NCBI GenBank assembly: GCA_012845835.1
Contig: JABAKD010000007.1
Span: forward strand, 12,588,011 to 12,652,010
DNA from: Undaria pinnatifida
Lineage: Eukaryota; Sar; Phaeophyceae; Laminariales; Alariaceae
Reading direction: 5' to 3'
DNA length: 64,000 nucleotides
Shown: positions 44,691-56,539 of the stretch, one piece after another
How positions within the stretch are numbered: position 1 is the stretch's first letter
Layout: every line of letters starts with the position of its first letter
Notes under the pieces: model-generated
Database searches by the model: none
What the model saw: the letters and a program-made list of their open reading frames with translations, nothing else
Told to the model about the DNA's origin: nothing
Translations under genes and position numbers: made by a program

Positions 44691-47300
44691 CGCTTCGAGC
44701 GCCTCATTACGAGATAGATGCAGTACCTATGTGTTTTAACACGTCGTACCATAGACGGAGTAGGAGCCTGCTGACCCGTAATACGCGCGATCAGGGTATC
44801 ACACACAGCTTGCAAAGAAGTACGAGTTTTGACAAAGTATTCAATCTCACGGCTGGAGCGCATTTTCAATTTTTATTTTCTATAGACTATGCCGTGAAGG
44901 CCGTTGCCCGCCCCTCCCTGGAAAGGGAGGTATGGGGGAACGTAGGGGACAGAAGGCCAGACTCTCGCGCGTGGCAGCTGTAGGCATCGAATTTGTCATT
45001 AAGATTTCTTTCCTTTGGTTTTGGTTTAATGGATTGAAAGGGGCGTTACCGTCTGTCCTTTTGTTGGCCTATGGGGTATGACACGAGAACAAGAAGACAT
45101 AGTGGTATGCGATACCTGACCGGTTTTCTCCTCGTAGTATACCGTAAACGAAGTGGAAGTGAGCCAGAACTCACGCTATGAAGATCGGTGCCCGATGGAA
45201 ATAGAGAGATCTGGGAACTCGCAGGTGGCAGAAGCCAAGACACTTGCACGGGCCCGCAGGCGGCTACGAAGTATATTCTAACCGTCTGTACATTTTTTTG
45301 TATCTTTTTTTTTTATTTTCTCGATTGAGAGCAGTCATCCAAGTCACCGCCCTTGGATTGGTTGGCCCTCGTATTGGTATGGTAAGATATCAGGTAAATT
45401 ATGAGGTGCAGTAACTGTATGTTTGCACCTGTTATTAGCACCATAGAGGGAGAGGGAACTTCCTGGCTTACATGCCGGAAAGATTGTTGCCGGCTGGGAA
45501 GGTAGATTTAGCGACTCGTAGGGGCCAGAAGCGCAGAATCTTGCGCGTGGCAGCACTAGGCCACGCGGTACTTTTCTGCCATCTGTATGCTTTTGTATCT
45601 TTCGTTTGGAATGTCGAAAGGATATGAGTAGCCGTTTTGGGTCTTTGATTTGCCTCAGAGCATGATACAATAACATATGTCAGTATATGAGGTTCAATAT
45701 ACGTATGTTTTGCACCTCGTACTGTAGGTGGAGTGGGAGCCTGATGGTATGCATGCCGAGAAGGTCGCTGCCCGGGGGGAAGGGAGGTATGGGGGCTCGT
45801 AGGGGGCAATAGCCGAGACTCTCGCGCGTGGCATCAGGAGGCTACGAGCAATGAATTTTCAGCCTGTAGTCTATACATTTCGTATCTTTGGTTTGGATAT
45901 TTCGGATTGAAAGGAGTAACCGCCTTCAGGTTTGGTTATTCAGTTGGCTTATGGGTGGCATACGAAACTACATGCCCTTCTGAATTTCAGTAACGGTCAA
46001 TTTAATTGCGTCTCTACCGTGTAGGCGGAGTGGGAGCCTGCCGTTGTACATGCCGTGAAAGTTATTTCCCGGTGGGAAGGGAGGTATGGGGACTCGTCGA
46101 GTGGAGAAGCCGAGACCCTATCCCTCGGCAGCGGGAGAGTACGGCATATGTTTTTATCGTGTCTGTAACATTTTGTATCTTTGGCTCGCATTTGTCGGAT
46201 TGAAATGAGTAACTGTGTTTGTTTGGTTGGCTTAATATATGGGTATGATACGACGCCATATATATATATATATTCTCGTTATGAGATGCAGTGCCCCTAT
46301 GTTGGTACCTCGTACCACAGGCGGAGGGGGAGCATGTTGGTACGCATGCCGTGAATTACTGTTGCCCGCTGCGAAGTGAAGTTTGGCGACTCGTAGAGGG
46401 CAGAAGGCGATATACCTGCGCGTGGCTGCAGGAGGCGACGAGTTATTATCCGACCGTCGACAAGGTTTCGATTCTTTGGTTTATATTTGTTGTTGTGTTC
46501 AAAGAGTAACCGCTGTATTGGCGTGATACGACGCCAGGTGTCATTAAGAGATGCAGTACTTGTACCCGTATGTTGGCATCTCGCACTATAAACAGAGTTG
46601 GAGCCTGCTAATGTGCGTGCCGTGAATGTCTATGCCCAGAGTGAAGTGAAGCATGGGGACTCGTAGAGGGCAGAAGCCGCGATTTTGTCACGTTGCAGCA
46701 GGAGGCTACGATGTACTCCGGAGTATAATTCTACCGTCTATATAAATCTATTTCGCATAGTCTAGACTAGACTATTTGGTTTGTATTTTTTTTTTTTTTT
46801 AAAGAAGTAAACGCGTTTTTGGAGGGGTAGCTTAGGGATATGATACGAAGCCAGATGGTTAACATTTTCAGCACCGCGTATGTTTTATCTACTCGCACCA
46901 TAGACGGAGTGAAAGCCTGCTGGTATAGTCTATACATTTCGTGGAAAGATATTCGCCGGCTGGGAATGGAGGCATGGGGACTCGTAGGGGGCAGCAGGAG
47001 GCTACGACGTATTTTTCTACGGCCTGTTTAATATTTCGTGGCTTTGGATTAGATTTGTTGCGTTGAAAGGGGTAACCGTTTGTTTTGTGTGATAGGAAAA
47101 TCACGATGGTAGATGTCATTGTCCGACACAATCCCCGTACAACGTACAAGTGCCTCGTACCATGAACGCAGTTGGAGCCTATTCTGTACATGCAGTGAAG
47201 ACGGTTGGCCGCTGGGAAGGGAGGTACGGGGACCCGCAGGGGGCAGAAGCTGAGATTCTCGCGATTGGCAGCAGGCGGCTACGAGGTGTAAGCTACTTGC
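44690..47300. repeat. Tandem array of about nine 287-bp units
   Basis: A block GGGAAGGGAGGTATGGGGAC-TCGTAGGGGGCAGAAGCCGA recurs at about 44921, 45200, 45492, 45777, 46075, 46370, 46642, 46961 and 47214 (spacings 253-319, mean about 287). Each unit also has 'ttttgtatctttggtttgga', 'ggattgaaaggagtaaccg', 'ggagtgggagcctgctgg' and 'atgccgtgaa' boxes in the same order. In several units an inverted pair CTCGTAG…CTACGAG brackets about 45 bp of G-rich sequence. Units have diverged (roughly 70-80% alike by eye). ORFs inside are fragments of the repeat. Confidence 0.88.
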
Positions 47301-47302
47301 AT

Positions 47303-47416
47303 CAAGGATTTAAATCGTAATTTGGGCTGTGGGGGGAAGAAAATCGAGAAAATAATAACTTGGTTAATGTAGGTTGATGGCCCAGTTTGCGAGGGAAAAA
47401 AACATGGTAGAATCCC
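47303..47416 (+). repeat. Repeat R, left copy, first part (interrupted by copia)
   Basis: It matches, in inverted orientation, the outer part of 62939-63667 (AAATCGTAATTTGG, 'gatggcccagtt', 'catggtagaa'). The match resumes on the other side of the copia element at 54395. Confidence 0.85.
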
Positions 47417-47896
47417 TATTATGGATATTGTGGTATACCCCATCACGGTGGCAGAGAGGCTGTGTCCCCGACGCTAGTCGGGTTGGTGACACTGTGCAGT
47501 GGATAGCCTGGAAGACTCGAGTGCTTCCGTGTTGAGGAGAAGATATAAAGATGCTGTGAACACTGGCGCTTATGTGGCCAACACACACAGATAAACCGCA
47601 GACTATGCAGGAGTCCAGAAGTTGGCTGGGTACTGGAGATGACCAGAACGGCTACGATGCTAGACAATCGGGAAGGATCCACACGAGAGAGTGGGCTACC
47701 TGGATATCAAGGCCACACGAGAGAGTGAGCTACTCGTCAAGGCAACAGAGAATCCTACAGAAGTAATTCCGCCGCATATTCGTACGCACGATACATACCA
47801 ACCGACACATAACAGATCTACGACGATCTACGACGTACAAGTGCAGTGCTACTGAACATTGACTCATACTTGCTATGTGCTAACATTTCCATAACA
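47417..47896 (-). repeat. Copia 3' LTR (480 bp)
   Basis: In element orientation it starts TGTTATGGA and ends TCCATAATA, short inverted ends. It contains direct 'cacacgagagagtg' repeats. It is 98% identical to 53915-54394. Confidence 0.95.
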
Positions 47897-50800
47897 CTCC
47901 TCCTCAATGAAAGTTGCTTGGAATTGTACCAAAACTAATGATCATAAATTTAAGCAAACAAATGCGTGTCATGCGTGTTTCAACCAAGTGATGATATTCA
48001 TTGTTTCCTACACAACTAAGTACAATCTTCAACCCTACGAAAGAAATCAAAAGTGTAAGCTAATTTCAAACAGACAGAGTCAAACAATCAAATATTTCAT
48101 CTTCTTTTTAATTCGACGGTGGTGAACTTGTTGACGTCGAACTTGTTGATTAGGTCCATAAGGTGCTGGAACCTGTCCTTGTTGAAGTTCTTTGTACCGA
48201 TGTCGGCGAGGTTGTTCTCCGTCGTGACGTAATGTATGGAGATCCTCCCCTCCGTTACTATTTCTCGGATAAATAAGAAGCGCAATGCGATGTGCTTGGT
48301 CCTCGAGCTGAAGGACTGGTTCCTCAATGCATGTAGGGTAGCCGTGTTGACGCAGTACACAGACATTTGTGCAAACTCGTTCCCGAATCCAAGCTACGTC
48401 AGCATGTTTGAGCAAAACACTGCTTCCTTCAACGCCAGGGCGGACGCGACAAGCTCTGCTTCCATGGTGGACATCGCAGTCAGACCTTGCAGCCCGGACC
48501 TCAAGCTCATCGGAGCGTTCGCCAGCATCGTCACGTAGCTTGAGGTCGACTTCCCGTTGTCAGGGTTGTTTGCCCAGTTCGAGTCCGAGAAGGTCGCGCG
48601 CTTAAGACCACCTATCTTGTAGGTGATGCTGAAGCTGGTTGTTCCTCCTAGATAGCGAAGAGTATGCTTTGCCGTGTGCACCTTGCTGGGTTTCGCCATC
48701 GGGCGAGCCAGTTGGCCTGTCGCGTACATGATGTCATACCTCAGCACTTGCGCAATGTACATGAGCGATCCGACGATCCCTTGGTACTTGCGCGTCTCCT
48801 CCTCGTTGAGAAGTGTGTCCTCGGGCTGGTTGTTCCAGATTTCGGAGCCGTAACCAGGTGTACTAGTCGGCTTGCAGTTCGACATCCCGAACCGTCCAAG
48901 GACCGATTTGCAGCATGCCTCTTGGGAAATAGTAAAGGTACCTGCCTCGCGATCCCTCTTGATTTCCATTCCGAGTACGAGAGATGCTTCTCCCATGTCG
49001 GTCATTTTGAAGCGCTTTTGCAACTTCCCTTTCAACATCGAAATGGCTTTAGAGTCGTTGCCGGCCAGGAGACGGTCATCGACGTAGAGAGTCAGGTAGA
49101 TCTTGGCCCCGTTGTGATCATACAAACACACGCACGGGTCCGGTATGAGTGCGACGACGCCAATCTCGACAAGCACGGGATCGATGGTGTTGAACCAGTT
49201 GCCTGGGCTTTGAGCAAGTCTGTAGAGGCTCTTCTTCAGCTGCATTACCATGTCACCTTCATCCTTGTCCTTGACCTCGAAACCGGGCGGTTGTTCAACG
49301 AACACTTGTTCTTGGATGTCCGCGTAGAGAAGAGCGGTAGAAACATCCATCTGGTCAAAAATGAGGTTGAACTCCACGGTGATGCATGCCATCATTCGCA
49401 CGTTCTGGATCCTGCACACCGGAGCGTACGTGCTGCCGCAGTCTAGTCCGGGAACTTGGTTCCAGCCCTAGGCCACGACACGTCCCTTGAAGGAGCCGTC
49501 GGCCTTGCGTTTTAACACCCACTTGGACTTGATGCGTTTCCTTTCGGGAGGGACGGCTGAGCGCGGGACGATTTTGTAGACCTTGCGGTCGTTGAGGCTT
49601 TTCATCTCGCGTTCGGCAGTTGCGTTCCACTTTGCTGCGTCCGGTGAGGCCCGTGCTTCCTGGATGGTGCGAGGAACGTCTGGTTTCACTGCCCCTACGG
49701 CGTATGCGTATTTCGTGAATCCTAATGTGGCGTCCCTGTGCGCGACGTCAGGAACCCCCCTCATCGCGGGAAACGCGTACGAAAGCCGACAAAGCTCGCT
49801 GAGGGTCTTCTGGTTGGGCACGCGCGATATCGCCCGGGTAATACTGGTGTCAGGAGAGGCTGGCATGGAGCCGCGACCACCACGAGAACCACGCCCACTC
49901 ACCGAACCACGTCCACCACGCGTCGCGATCCCTCCCCGCGCAGATGCACCACGCAAAGAGCCACCGCGGGTGTCACGCCCACCACGAGATGAACCACGCC
50001 CACACGCGGAACGACCCCGCGATGCAGCACCAACTGGAGCAGAACCAGTACCTGACGTACCAGGCGGCAACGGAGGACCAGATGATGAACCGGCCGGAGC
50101 AGGACCGGAAGGTGATGCGGCAGGTGAAGGTGCACTGTTACCCTACTCAGGAGGGCTGACTCCTCCAGGCGAGGCAAGGCTGTCGTCCGCAGGCGCATCG
50201 TCGGAGACAGGAGAAGGGTCAGCGGAGCTGAGCCCAAGGTCACGGTTGTTGGCGGTGGAGATGTCCTCGAGAAGCTTGAGATCAGACGGGTCCCCGACGG
50301 CATGATTGGGAGAAAGTGCATCGACCGAGTGGTGGGTGGTATAGTTGCGCACATCTCGGATCATGTCGTCCTTATGGGCGCAAGTGAACTCCCCGTCGTC
50401 AAAACCACGGTCGTCCAACGAAGGCGGCGCGGGAGTCGTTTCAATGAAGATAACCATGGGACTCTCCCGCACCCGTCTCGTCTGAGCGTTGTAGAGACCG
50501 TAGGATTTGCTGTCCAGGCTGTAGCCCACTAACCGTCCTTCCCACGCACGGCTTTTCAAGTTCTTGGTGTCCGTCTCTTCATGCACAAACGCCCGAGCCC
50601 CGACCACCCGAAGGTGTCCAAGGTGCGCATCCTTGCCGTAGAGCGCCTTGTACGGCGTCCCGTTGTGCAAGGCTGCATTAGGAGTCCGGTTGCTTAGGTA
50701 GACCGTCGTGGGCATCAGTTCTCCCCCAAGAAGGCTCGGCCGCGTAGAATCAGCGAGCATGCAACGCACGATGTTCATGATCGCCCTGCCTGCACGCTCA

Positions 50801-53800
50801 TTCGCTCCGATCTGCTGGGGGGTGTTCATCGATGCAAATTGTAGCTAGATGCCGATGCCCAGGCAGTATTGTCGGTAGGCCGCGCTTGTAAACTCGGTTC
50901 CCTTATCCGCACGAAGCACGTGGATGCGCTCGCTGCGGAGGATGACGGTCCCCTTGTTGAACAACTCGAGGGCGTCAGTCGAGCAAGTCTTATCTTTCAT
51001 GAGGACAACCTCCTTCCACTTGGTGTGTGGGTCTACAAACGTGGCGGCGTATTTGAAGCCGCCCAACGCGGTAGGCGTGAAGGGACCAAGAGTATCGACG
51101 AATACGATCTGAAAGGCGCGTAAAACGCCGTAAACGGCGTGCTTTGGGTGCGGCTGTTGAGAGCTCTTACCAAGAGGGCACGCACTGCAGTCCTGCACGT
51201 CGCCGGTGTAATCGATGCCGTTGGCCGCCTTCTTCCTGAACACATCCAAGCCCTTGCTGTTAATGTGCCCCATGCGCCGGTGTCAGAGACTAGCAGTCTC
51301 CACCCGCACGGAAAGTCCGTCATGAACTTCCCCGAGGGTCTGCCGACCGCCATCCCCAGCGCCGAGCTTCACGGTGATGGAGCAAGTGATCTTACCGGTG
51401 TCATCCACTCCTCGAATTTTCATTGGGACGACTACGTCCCCCGACTCCAGCCTGGGGTTGTCCGGATAGAAGAGGGAGGCCACTCTATTCAACAGCGCAG
51501 CGGTGACGGAGAAGAGGTTGGTCCCCAGCCCCGGTACTAAGACGACACGGAAGGAAACTTGCCTGTCGTGGCCGCTGTCGTCGGCGACCGAGCCGAAGAG
51601 AACCCCCCTCGTAACGCCGTGAAGAACGTGCTTCACAGCGGCAATGATCGGGAGCGGGGTCCGAAGGTCTTCAATGTCACGCATGTGAGCCCGCACGCCA
51701 AGCGTAAGCGCAGGATCTAGGTAATTGTGCGTCGCTCCGCTATCCACCAACATCAGGATGTACGATCGGTCGGATCGAAAAAGAGCGAGCGGCGACTCCG
51801 CCGCAGAAGAAGCCATGAAAGCACCGAAGTACTCGGAAGACAAGTGGTGGTCCCGCGCAAACGACGCGGATGACGCAGACGCGGAAGCCGCCGGCGAGGC
51901 GGCGGGAGCTGCAGAGGCGCCGACAGCGTTGAAGGAGAAGCCGACCGTTGTTGGTTCCGAAGGTGCCTGAGACGCCTGGGGCGCTGCCGCCTGAAACGGC
52001 TGCGCCAAGTGGGAGAAATTGGCCAGACCGGCTGCCTGAAACAGTGCCAGGTTCGCCGCCACCCCTCGAACCTCCTCTTGCTTCTTCTTGTTTCGGTTGT
52101 CCTGCTCAGCCTTGCACTCAGCATTGCTGTGCGTCTTCGTGCGGTGAAAGGAGCACCACTTGGACTGCCCACTTCCCCCACTTCCGCGCGTCTTGCCTGG
52201 CTTCTTCCCTTTCGTCGATCGGGACGGCTGCGCAGACTTCGGACAGTCTCGCTGGAAATGTCCAAACTTCTTGCAGCGGTGGCACTGGTCGCTGCTGGAC
52301 GCGGCGATCGCGGTTCCCCTGCCCGAGACCGCGGGCCCCGTCGCCTTGGGCGACTGCTGGTCCACGAAGAAGCGGTTGTCCGTGTCCTGAAGACAGTCGA
52401 CCGATGCAAATGCGTTTCGGTAGTGCATCTCCCGGATAAAGTGGAGTTCCGGGGCAGACATCAGGCCCGAGAGCAAGATATCCAGGTAGACCTCGTCTCA
52501 TACTTTCCCCCCCAGAGTCTCGAGGCGGAGCTTGAGCTCGCATCCCTTGGAGGAGAAGTCGACAGGATCACTACCCGCAACGTGCGTGAGGGCGAAGAGC
52601 TCCTTGTGGCACGCACGTCGAGCTTCCTGGGTGTGGGCGTCGAACCGCACGCTCAGAGCCGCCCAAGCCAACTGTCCCTTGCCTTCGGCGCTAGTGCCTG
52701 CCTTTCGGTAAGCCTGAACGGTGATCCGCGCCGAGCCGGTAGTCGCGAAGAAAAAGAGGGAGTAGAGGCGGCTGTCGGCCTTGTCCCAAGCGGTAACGTC
52801 GGCCAAAGTAGCAGCCAGAGGGTCTTGCCGGGCCGATCCGCGTAAGACCGTGAGAAGCTCCGGCGCATGGATGTTGATGACGTGCTCGAAGCTCTCCTTC
52901 CACACGCGAAAGGTAGACCCAGAGCATTGTCCAATGGAATCTAGTAAACGTTGGAGCCCAGAACTAAAGCTTGATGAGTTTGCCATAGCTTAGAGACAGG
53001 GACACGCGATGGGTGTGATTGAAAAGCGCTGCATCCGCAAGACGCCCCAATCACCTGAGACGGGTCGGCGCGCCTGGAATGTGTGGGGCAGCTCTACACA
53101 GAGGTTGGGTGAAAGGTAGTCGCAGAGCCGTAGTTGGCAACCCGAGTCCGCCGGAAGCTCGCAAGCCCCCCGCTCGAACGACTGCGCTCCCGTGAGCACA
53201 GCTGTGACCAACCGCAGTTAACGAGGCTGCGGTGATGTGGTGAGTAGTCAGCTCCGGCCACTTGACTGGTCCTGCAGGTACACAGCGTGGTGCACTGCGT
53301 AGTGTTACGCGTCTTTCAGCGCAAACAATACGTGAGCTAGCACGTGTGAGTAGCTGTAGCAGCGGCCGGCTACCAGCTAGCAGTCGTATCCTCAACCTAC
53401 ACACGCGACCAAGCCGGCAACAAGGTATGTGGAAGATGTCTTGGACAGACTACGCCTGGCGAAGAATCTAAGCGCAGGCGATTTGGCATTCGGAAGCCAG
53501 TTGCAAACACGCGGAACCGAGTATAAGAAATAACGGCACTCCGCGCGCAGAATCGACAACCTGCACAACTCTGTTCACCGGCCGCAGTCAACGCCTAGGA
53601 ATTGCGCCCCCGAATGCTTTACACGGACAGTTGCGTACCGAATGTGCAGCCGAGAGCCCAGGTGATCAGTCCGGGCCCAATAAGCAAGCGGGTTGACTCA
53701 GTGTGGCCTCCAGCAGAAAGCTGACCCCAGCAGTAGCTCCCCGCGGAAAAATATCCAAACTATCCAAATCCTGCAGAATCCAAAAATATCCAAATCCTGA

Positions 53801-53914
53801 AGGATCTAAAAGTTGCGAATCCTGGAGGACGGGTGTGCGCTCCACAGCACTCGGCGACAGCATCACACGCGCAGTCGCCGCAGGCCCCCACTCACACACG
53901 TGAGGCTCATAACC

Positions 53915-54394
53915 TATTATGGATATTGTGGTATACCCCAGCACGGTGGCAGAGAGGCTGTGTCCCCGACGCTAGTCGGGTTGGTGACACTGTGCAGTGG
54001 ATAGCCTGGAAGACTCGAGTGCTTCCGTGTTGAGGAGAAGATGTAAAGATGTTGTGAACACTGGCGCTTACGTGGCCAACACGCACAGATAAACCGCAGA
54101 CTATGCAGGAGTCCAGAAGTTGGCTGGGTACTGGAGATGACCAGAACGGCTACGATGCTAGACAATCGGGAAGGATCCACACGAGAGAGTGGGCTACCTG
54201 GATATCAAGGCCACACGAGAGAGTGAGCTACTCGTCAAGACAACAGAGAATCCTACAGAAGTAATTCTGCCGCATATTCGTACGCACGATACATACCGAC
54301 CGACACATAACAGATCTACGACGATCTACGACGTACAAGTGCAGTGCTACTGAACATTGACTCGTACTGGCTATGTGCTAACATTTCCATAACA
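53915..54394 (-). repeat. Copia 5' LTR (480 bp)
   Basis: The same length and ends as the 3' LTR, with eight transitions and two transversions between the pair. It is followed directly, in element orientation, by the primer-binding site. Confidence 0.95.
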
Positions 54395-54991
54395 CTCCTC
54401 CTCGATAAAAATCGATCAATCGACCAAGCAGCCAGGACGCCAAAATATCGACGCACACATTATCTTCCACAGGGCATCCCGGACACACCAGACGGCACCC
54501 ACAACACTCAAGTACTCTCCCAACGAGGCTGCCAGATTCCTAGAGAACGCTCCGCGGGATTGCCCACGGCAGACAGGCTGACGCGTCATTAAGAGTGTCC
54601 GAAGCGGCCCAAATTTAGCTCTTTGCTACGAACACGGCGTAGTAGCCAGCAAACAAATTTTCGAAATCAGAAGGCTCGCCTCACGTTCGTTGGAGACCGA
54701 CGAGCTGCGGCCCACACACAAACGCAACGCGCCACAAGTGCTCCACCCACGCCAACGCCACAGGTGGCGAAGGCTCTCCCGGCTCTACCTCTGGCCCGAG
54801 GCAAAGCCTTTTTGCGGCCCGCCAACAGCAGCGGTAGATTAGCCTTTCGGCGTTTTGAATTTTTCGAGCAGTCTGCTCTAGAATCAAAAGCCATACCCGT
54901 GCATGAAAACCCGCGAACAGTTTGAACATCAAAAACTCGGAGATCGAGAGACAGGAGGACGACACCAAGCAAGGCAGGCCAGAGACACGGT
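54395..54991 (+). repeat. Repeat R, left copy, second part
   Basis: It continues the inverted match to 62939-63540, for example CAGGGCATCCCGGACACACC, 'attgcccacggcagacaggc', 'acacacaaacgcaacgcgcc' and 'gaaaacccgcgaacagtttga'. Identity is about 80% by eye. A short frame MKTREQFE-QKLGDR-TGGR is shared between copies, which may be a trace of coding. The whole repeat is about 710-730 bp and could be an LTR, a terminal inverted repeat or a simple dispersed repeat. Confidence 0.85.
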
Positions 54992-56530
54992 GCGTCCTCT
55001 TTTAGAGAAAAAGGCTTACCCCGACTACGATCAAATCGGAGTCTGAGTCGCCTATACGTGGCACGTCTTGCCCATTATAGTGAACATCGTTTCTATCAGA
55101 TTGATCTGTGTGTCATCTTTGTCGGGAGAGATGCTATGTAGCAGTCGATGCCGTCGAATGCGTAGCTTAAATGGTTTCGCAATTACCGCCGTGGTCGAAT
55201 AACTAAAGCATGTTGCCTTCGTCGCCCAATGTGGTACATGCGTCCTCGTTTCACGTCACAGACGCGCCTCCTTGGAATACCTCTTTACTCTCGCCATATG
55301 CTCCGATATTTCCTTGGAGGTCCTCTGATTTCCCGGTGACGCCACTGTGTCGAGCACCGACACGCAGCTTTAGCTCGGACGCGCAAATATTCAAATAGAG
55401 GCACCTCGTCGTTTTCCTGAACGAGAGCTTCTGCAGCGTCATCCGTGTGCTCGATATTTGCGCATGAGAACGTGGCCGTCGACAGGAACGACGCCATGAC
55501 CCCACCATCACAGCAGTCTCTTGAAATTCACCACCTCCCTCCCGTGACTTCCTTGAGTAGACGCGAAAGCCCACGCGCATGCCCATATTTTCTTCAAATC
55601 AAAAAAATCGAATTCTCATTGACGATATCAAACCCAGATCAGTCGTTGAATAGACCACAAACGGACCATCCGCTGCCATTGGTCGCTATTCACCCAAAGC
55701 AGGAAGAGATCGGTCGATGATGTCACGCATTTGAAAAAAACAAAATTCTGTCCAATTCAAGGTGGAGGTCATGCCAGGGGCCCGCAGATATGCTGTGCTC
55801 GGCGCGGGCGTGGGCGCCCACTGTCTGTGCTTTGTCTGTGTGGAGTGTGCCTATCTCACAGGCATCTTGCGTTCGTAGAGTCCGCGCTATAGCTCTACGT
55901 TGCTGTGACAAAACATATTCGATGCGGTCCTTGCTCGATTCTCTTAAAAAAGCAAAATATAAAACAAGAACAACACAGCACCCCCTAGGTTGCTGGCTGG
56001 GTGGTATAGGACAGCGCTTCACTGTGGAGGGGGCTCGCACGGGTTGCGCCCTACAGCTTCCTCCCTCGATTGTACTCAGGGCAATTGCCCCTCTCATCTG
56101 AGCCGAGCCTGCTGATTGATCAAGATATTTATGACCAGAACAAAATGCCGTCGTATTGAGTGCGTTGTTGGTTGGTGGATGGCAACCGGTATGCAGTTCG
56201 TCGGTTTGTTGTCACATCGCCATAATGCGTGTTCCTGTTCCGGTTCATCTACATGAATGTCAGAAGGAATCTAGACGTTCGTTACGGCTGCTGCTGTATA
56301 CTGTCTAGTCTATAGCCTATTGCTACAATTATCGTTCTGCAGTCGGGCGACAGTATGAGGTACAAGTAGCTGAAACTCGACCGAGCGGAAATTTTTTTTT
56401 TTCTTCACAGCAAAACTTAACGGCATTCAACAGCAGTGGCATCAGCAGTGTCGATTGTTCGATGAAAAATGCTGCGGTTTCGTGGTTCTGAGCCCCGGAG
56501 TAATAGCGTCGCCTTGAGTGATTACAACCC
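54992..56530. other. No recognisable gene
   Basis: ORFs of 60-125 codons overlap on both strands without recognisable domains. No repeat unit is evident. Confidence 0.45.
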
Positions 56531-56539
56531 TAGGAGGAG

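Larger units (their letters stand above)
47417..54394 (-). mobile_element. Ty1/copia retrotransposon with two LTRs, fossil
   Basis: A 6978-bp element in minus orientation. Parts from its 5' end: LTR 53915-54394; primer-binding site GGTTATGAGCC at 53904-53914; gag about 52986-52240 with a CCHC knuckle (CHRCKKFGHFQRDC) near 52265; protease DSGATHN near 51745; integrase zinc region and core about 51270-50750; reverse transcriptase about 49530-48800 with YVDD near 49070; RNase H about 48600-48100; polypurine tract GAGGAGGAG; LTR 47417-47896. The integrase-before-RT order defines copia. The LTRs differ at 10 of 480 positions (about 2%), so insertion was fairly recent. The coding region is broken, with roughly half a dozen interruptions, so it cannot move by itself. 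I find no clean 5-bp target-site duplication. It lies inside repeat R. Confidence 0.95.

Noticed and set aside
44690-47300. CRISPR-like regular spacing
   Set aside because: Units are about 287 bp with sequence similarity throughout, without short identical repeats and unique spacers. It is a eukaryotic tandem array.
48664-49446. A 260-codon + strand ORF
   Set aside because: It is the antisense shadow of the copia reverse-transcriptase region.
51948-52845. Long + strand ORFs
   Set aside because: They are antisense shadows of copia gag; composition follows the coding strand.
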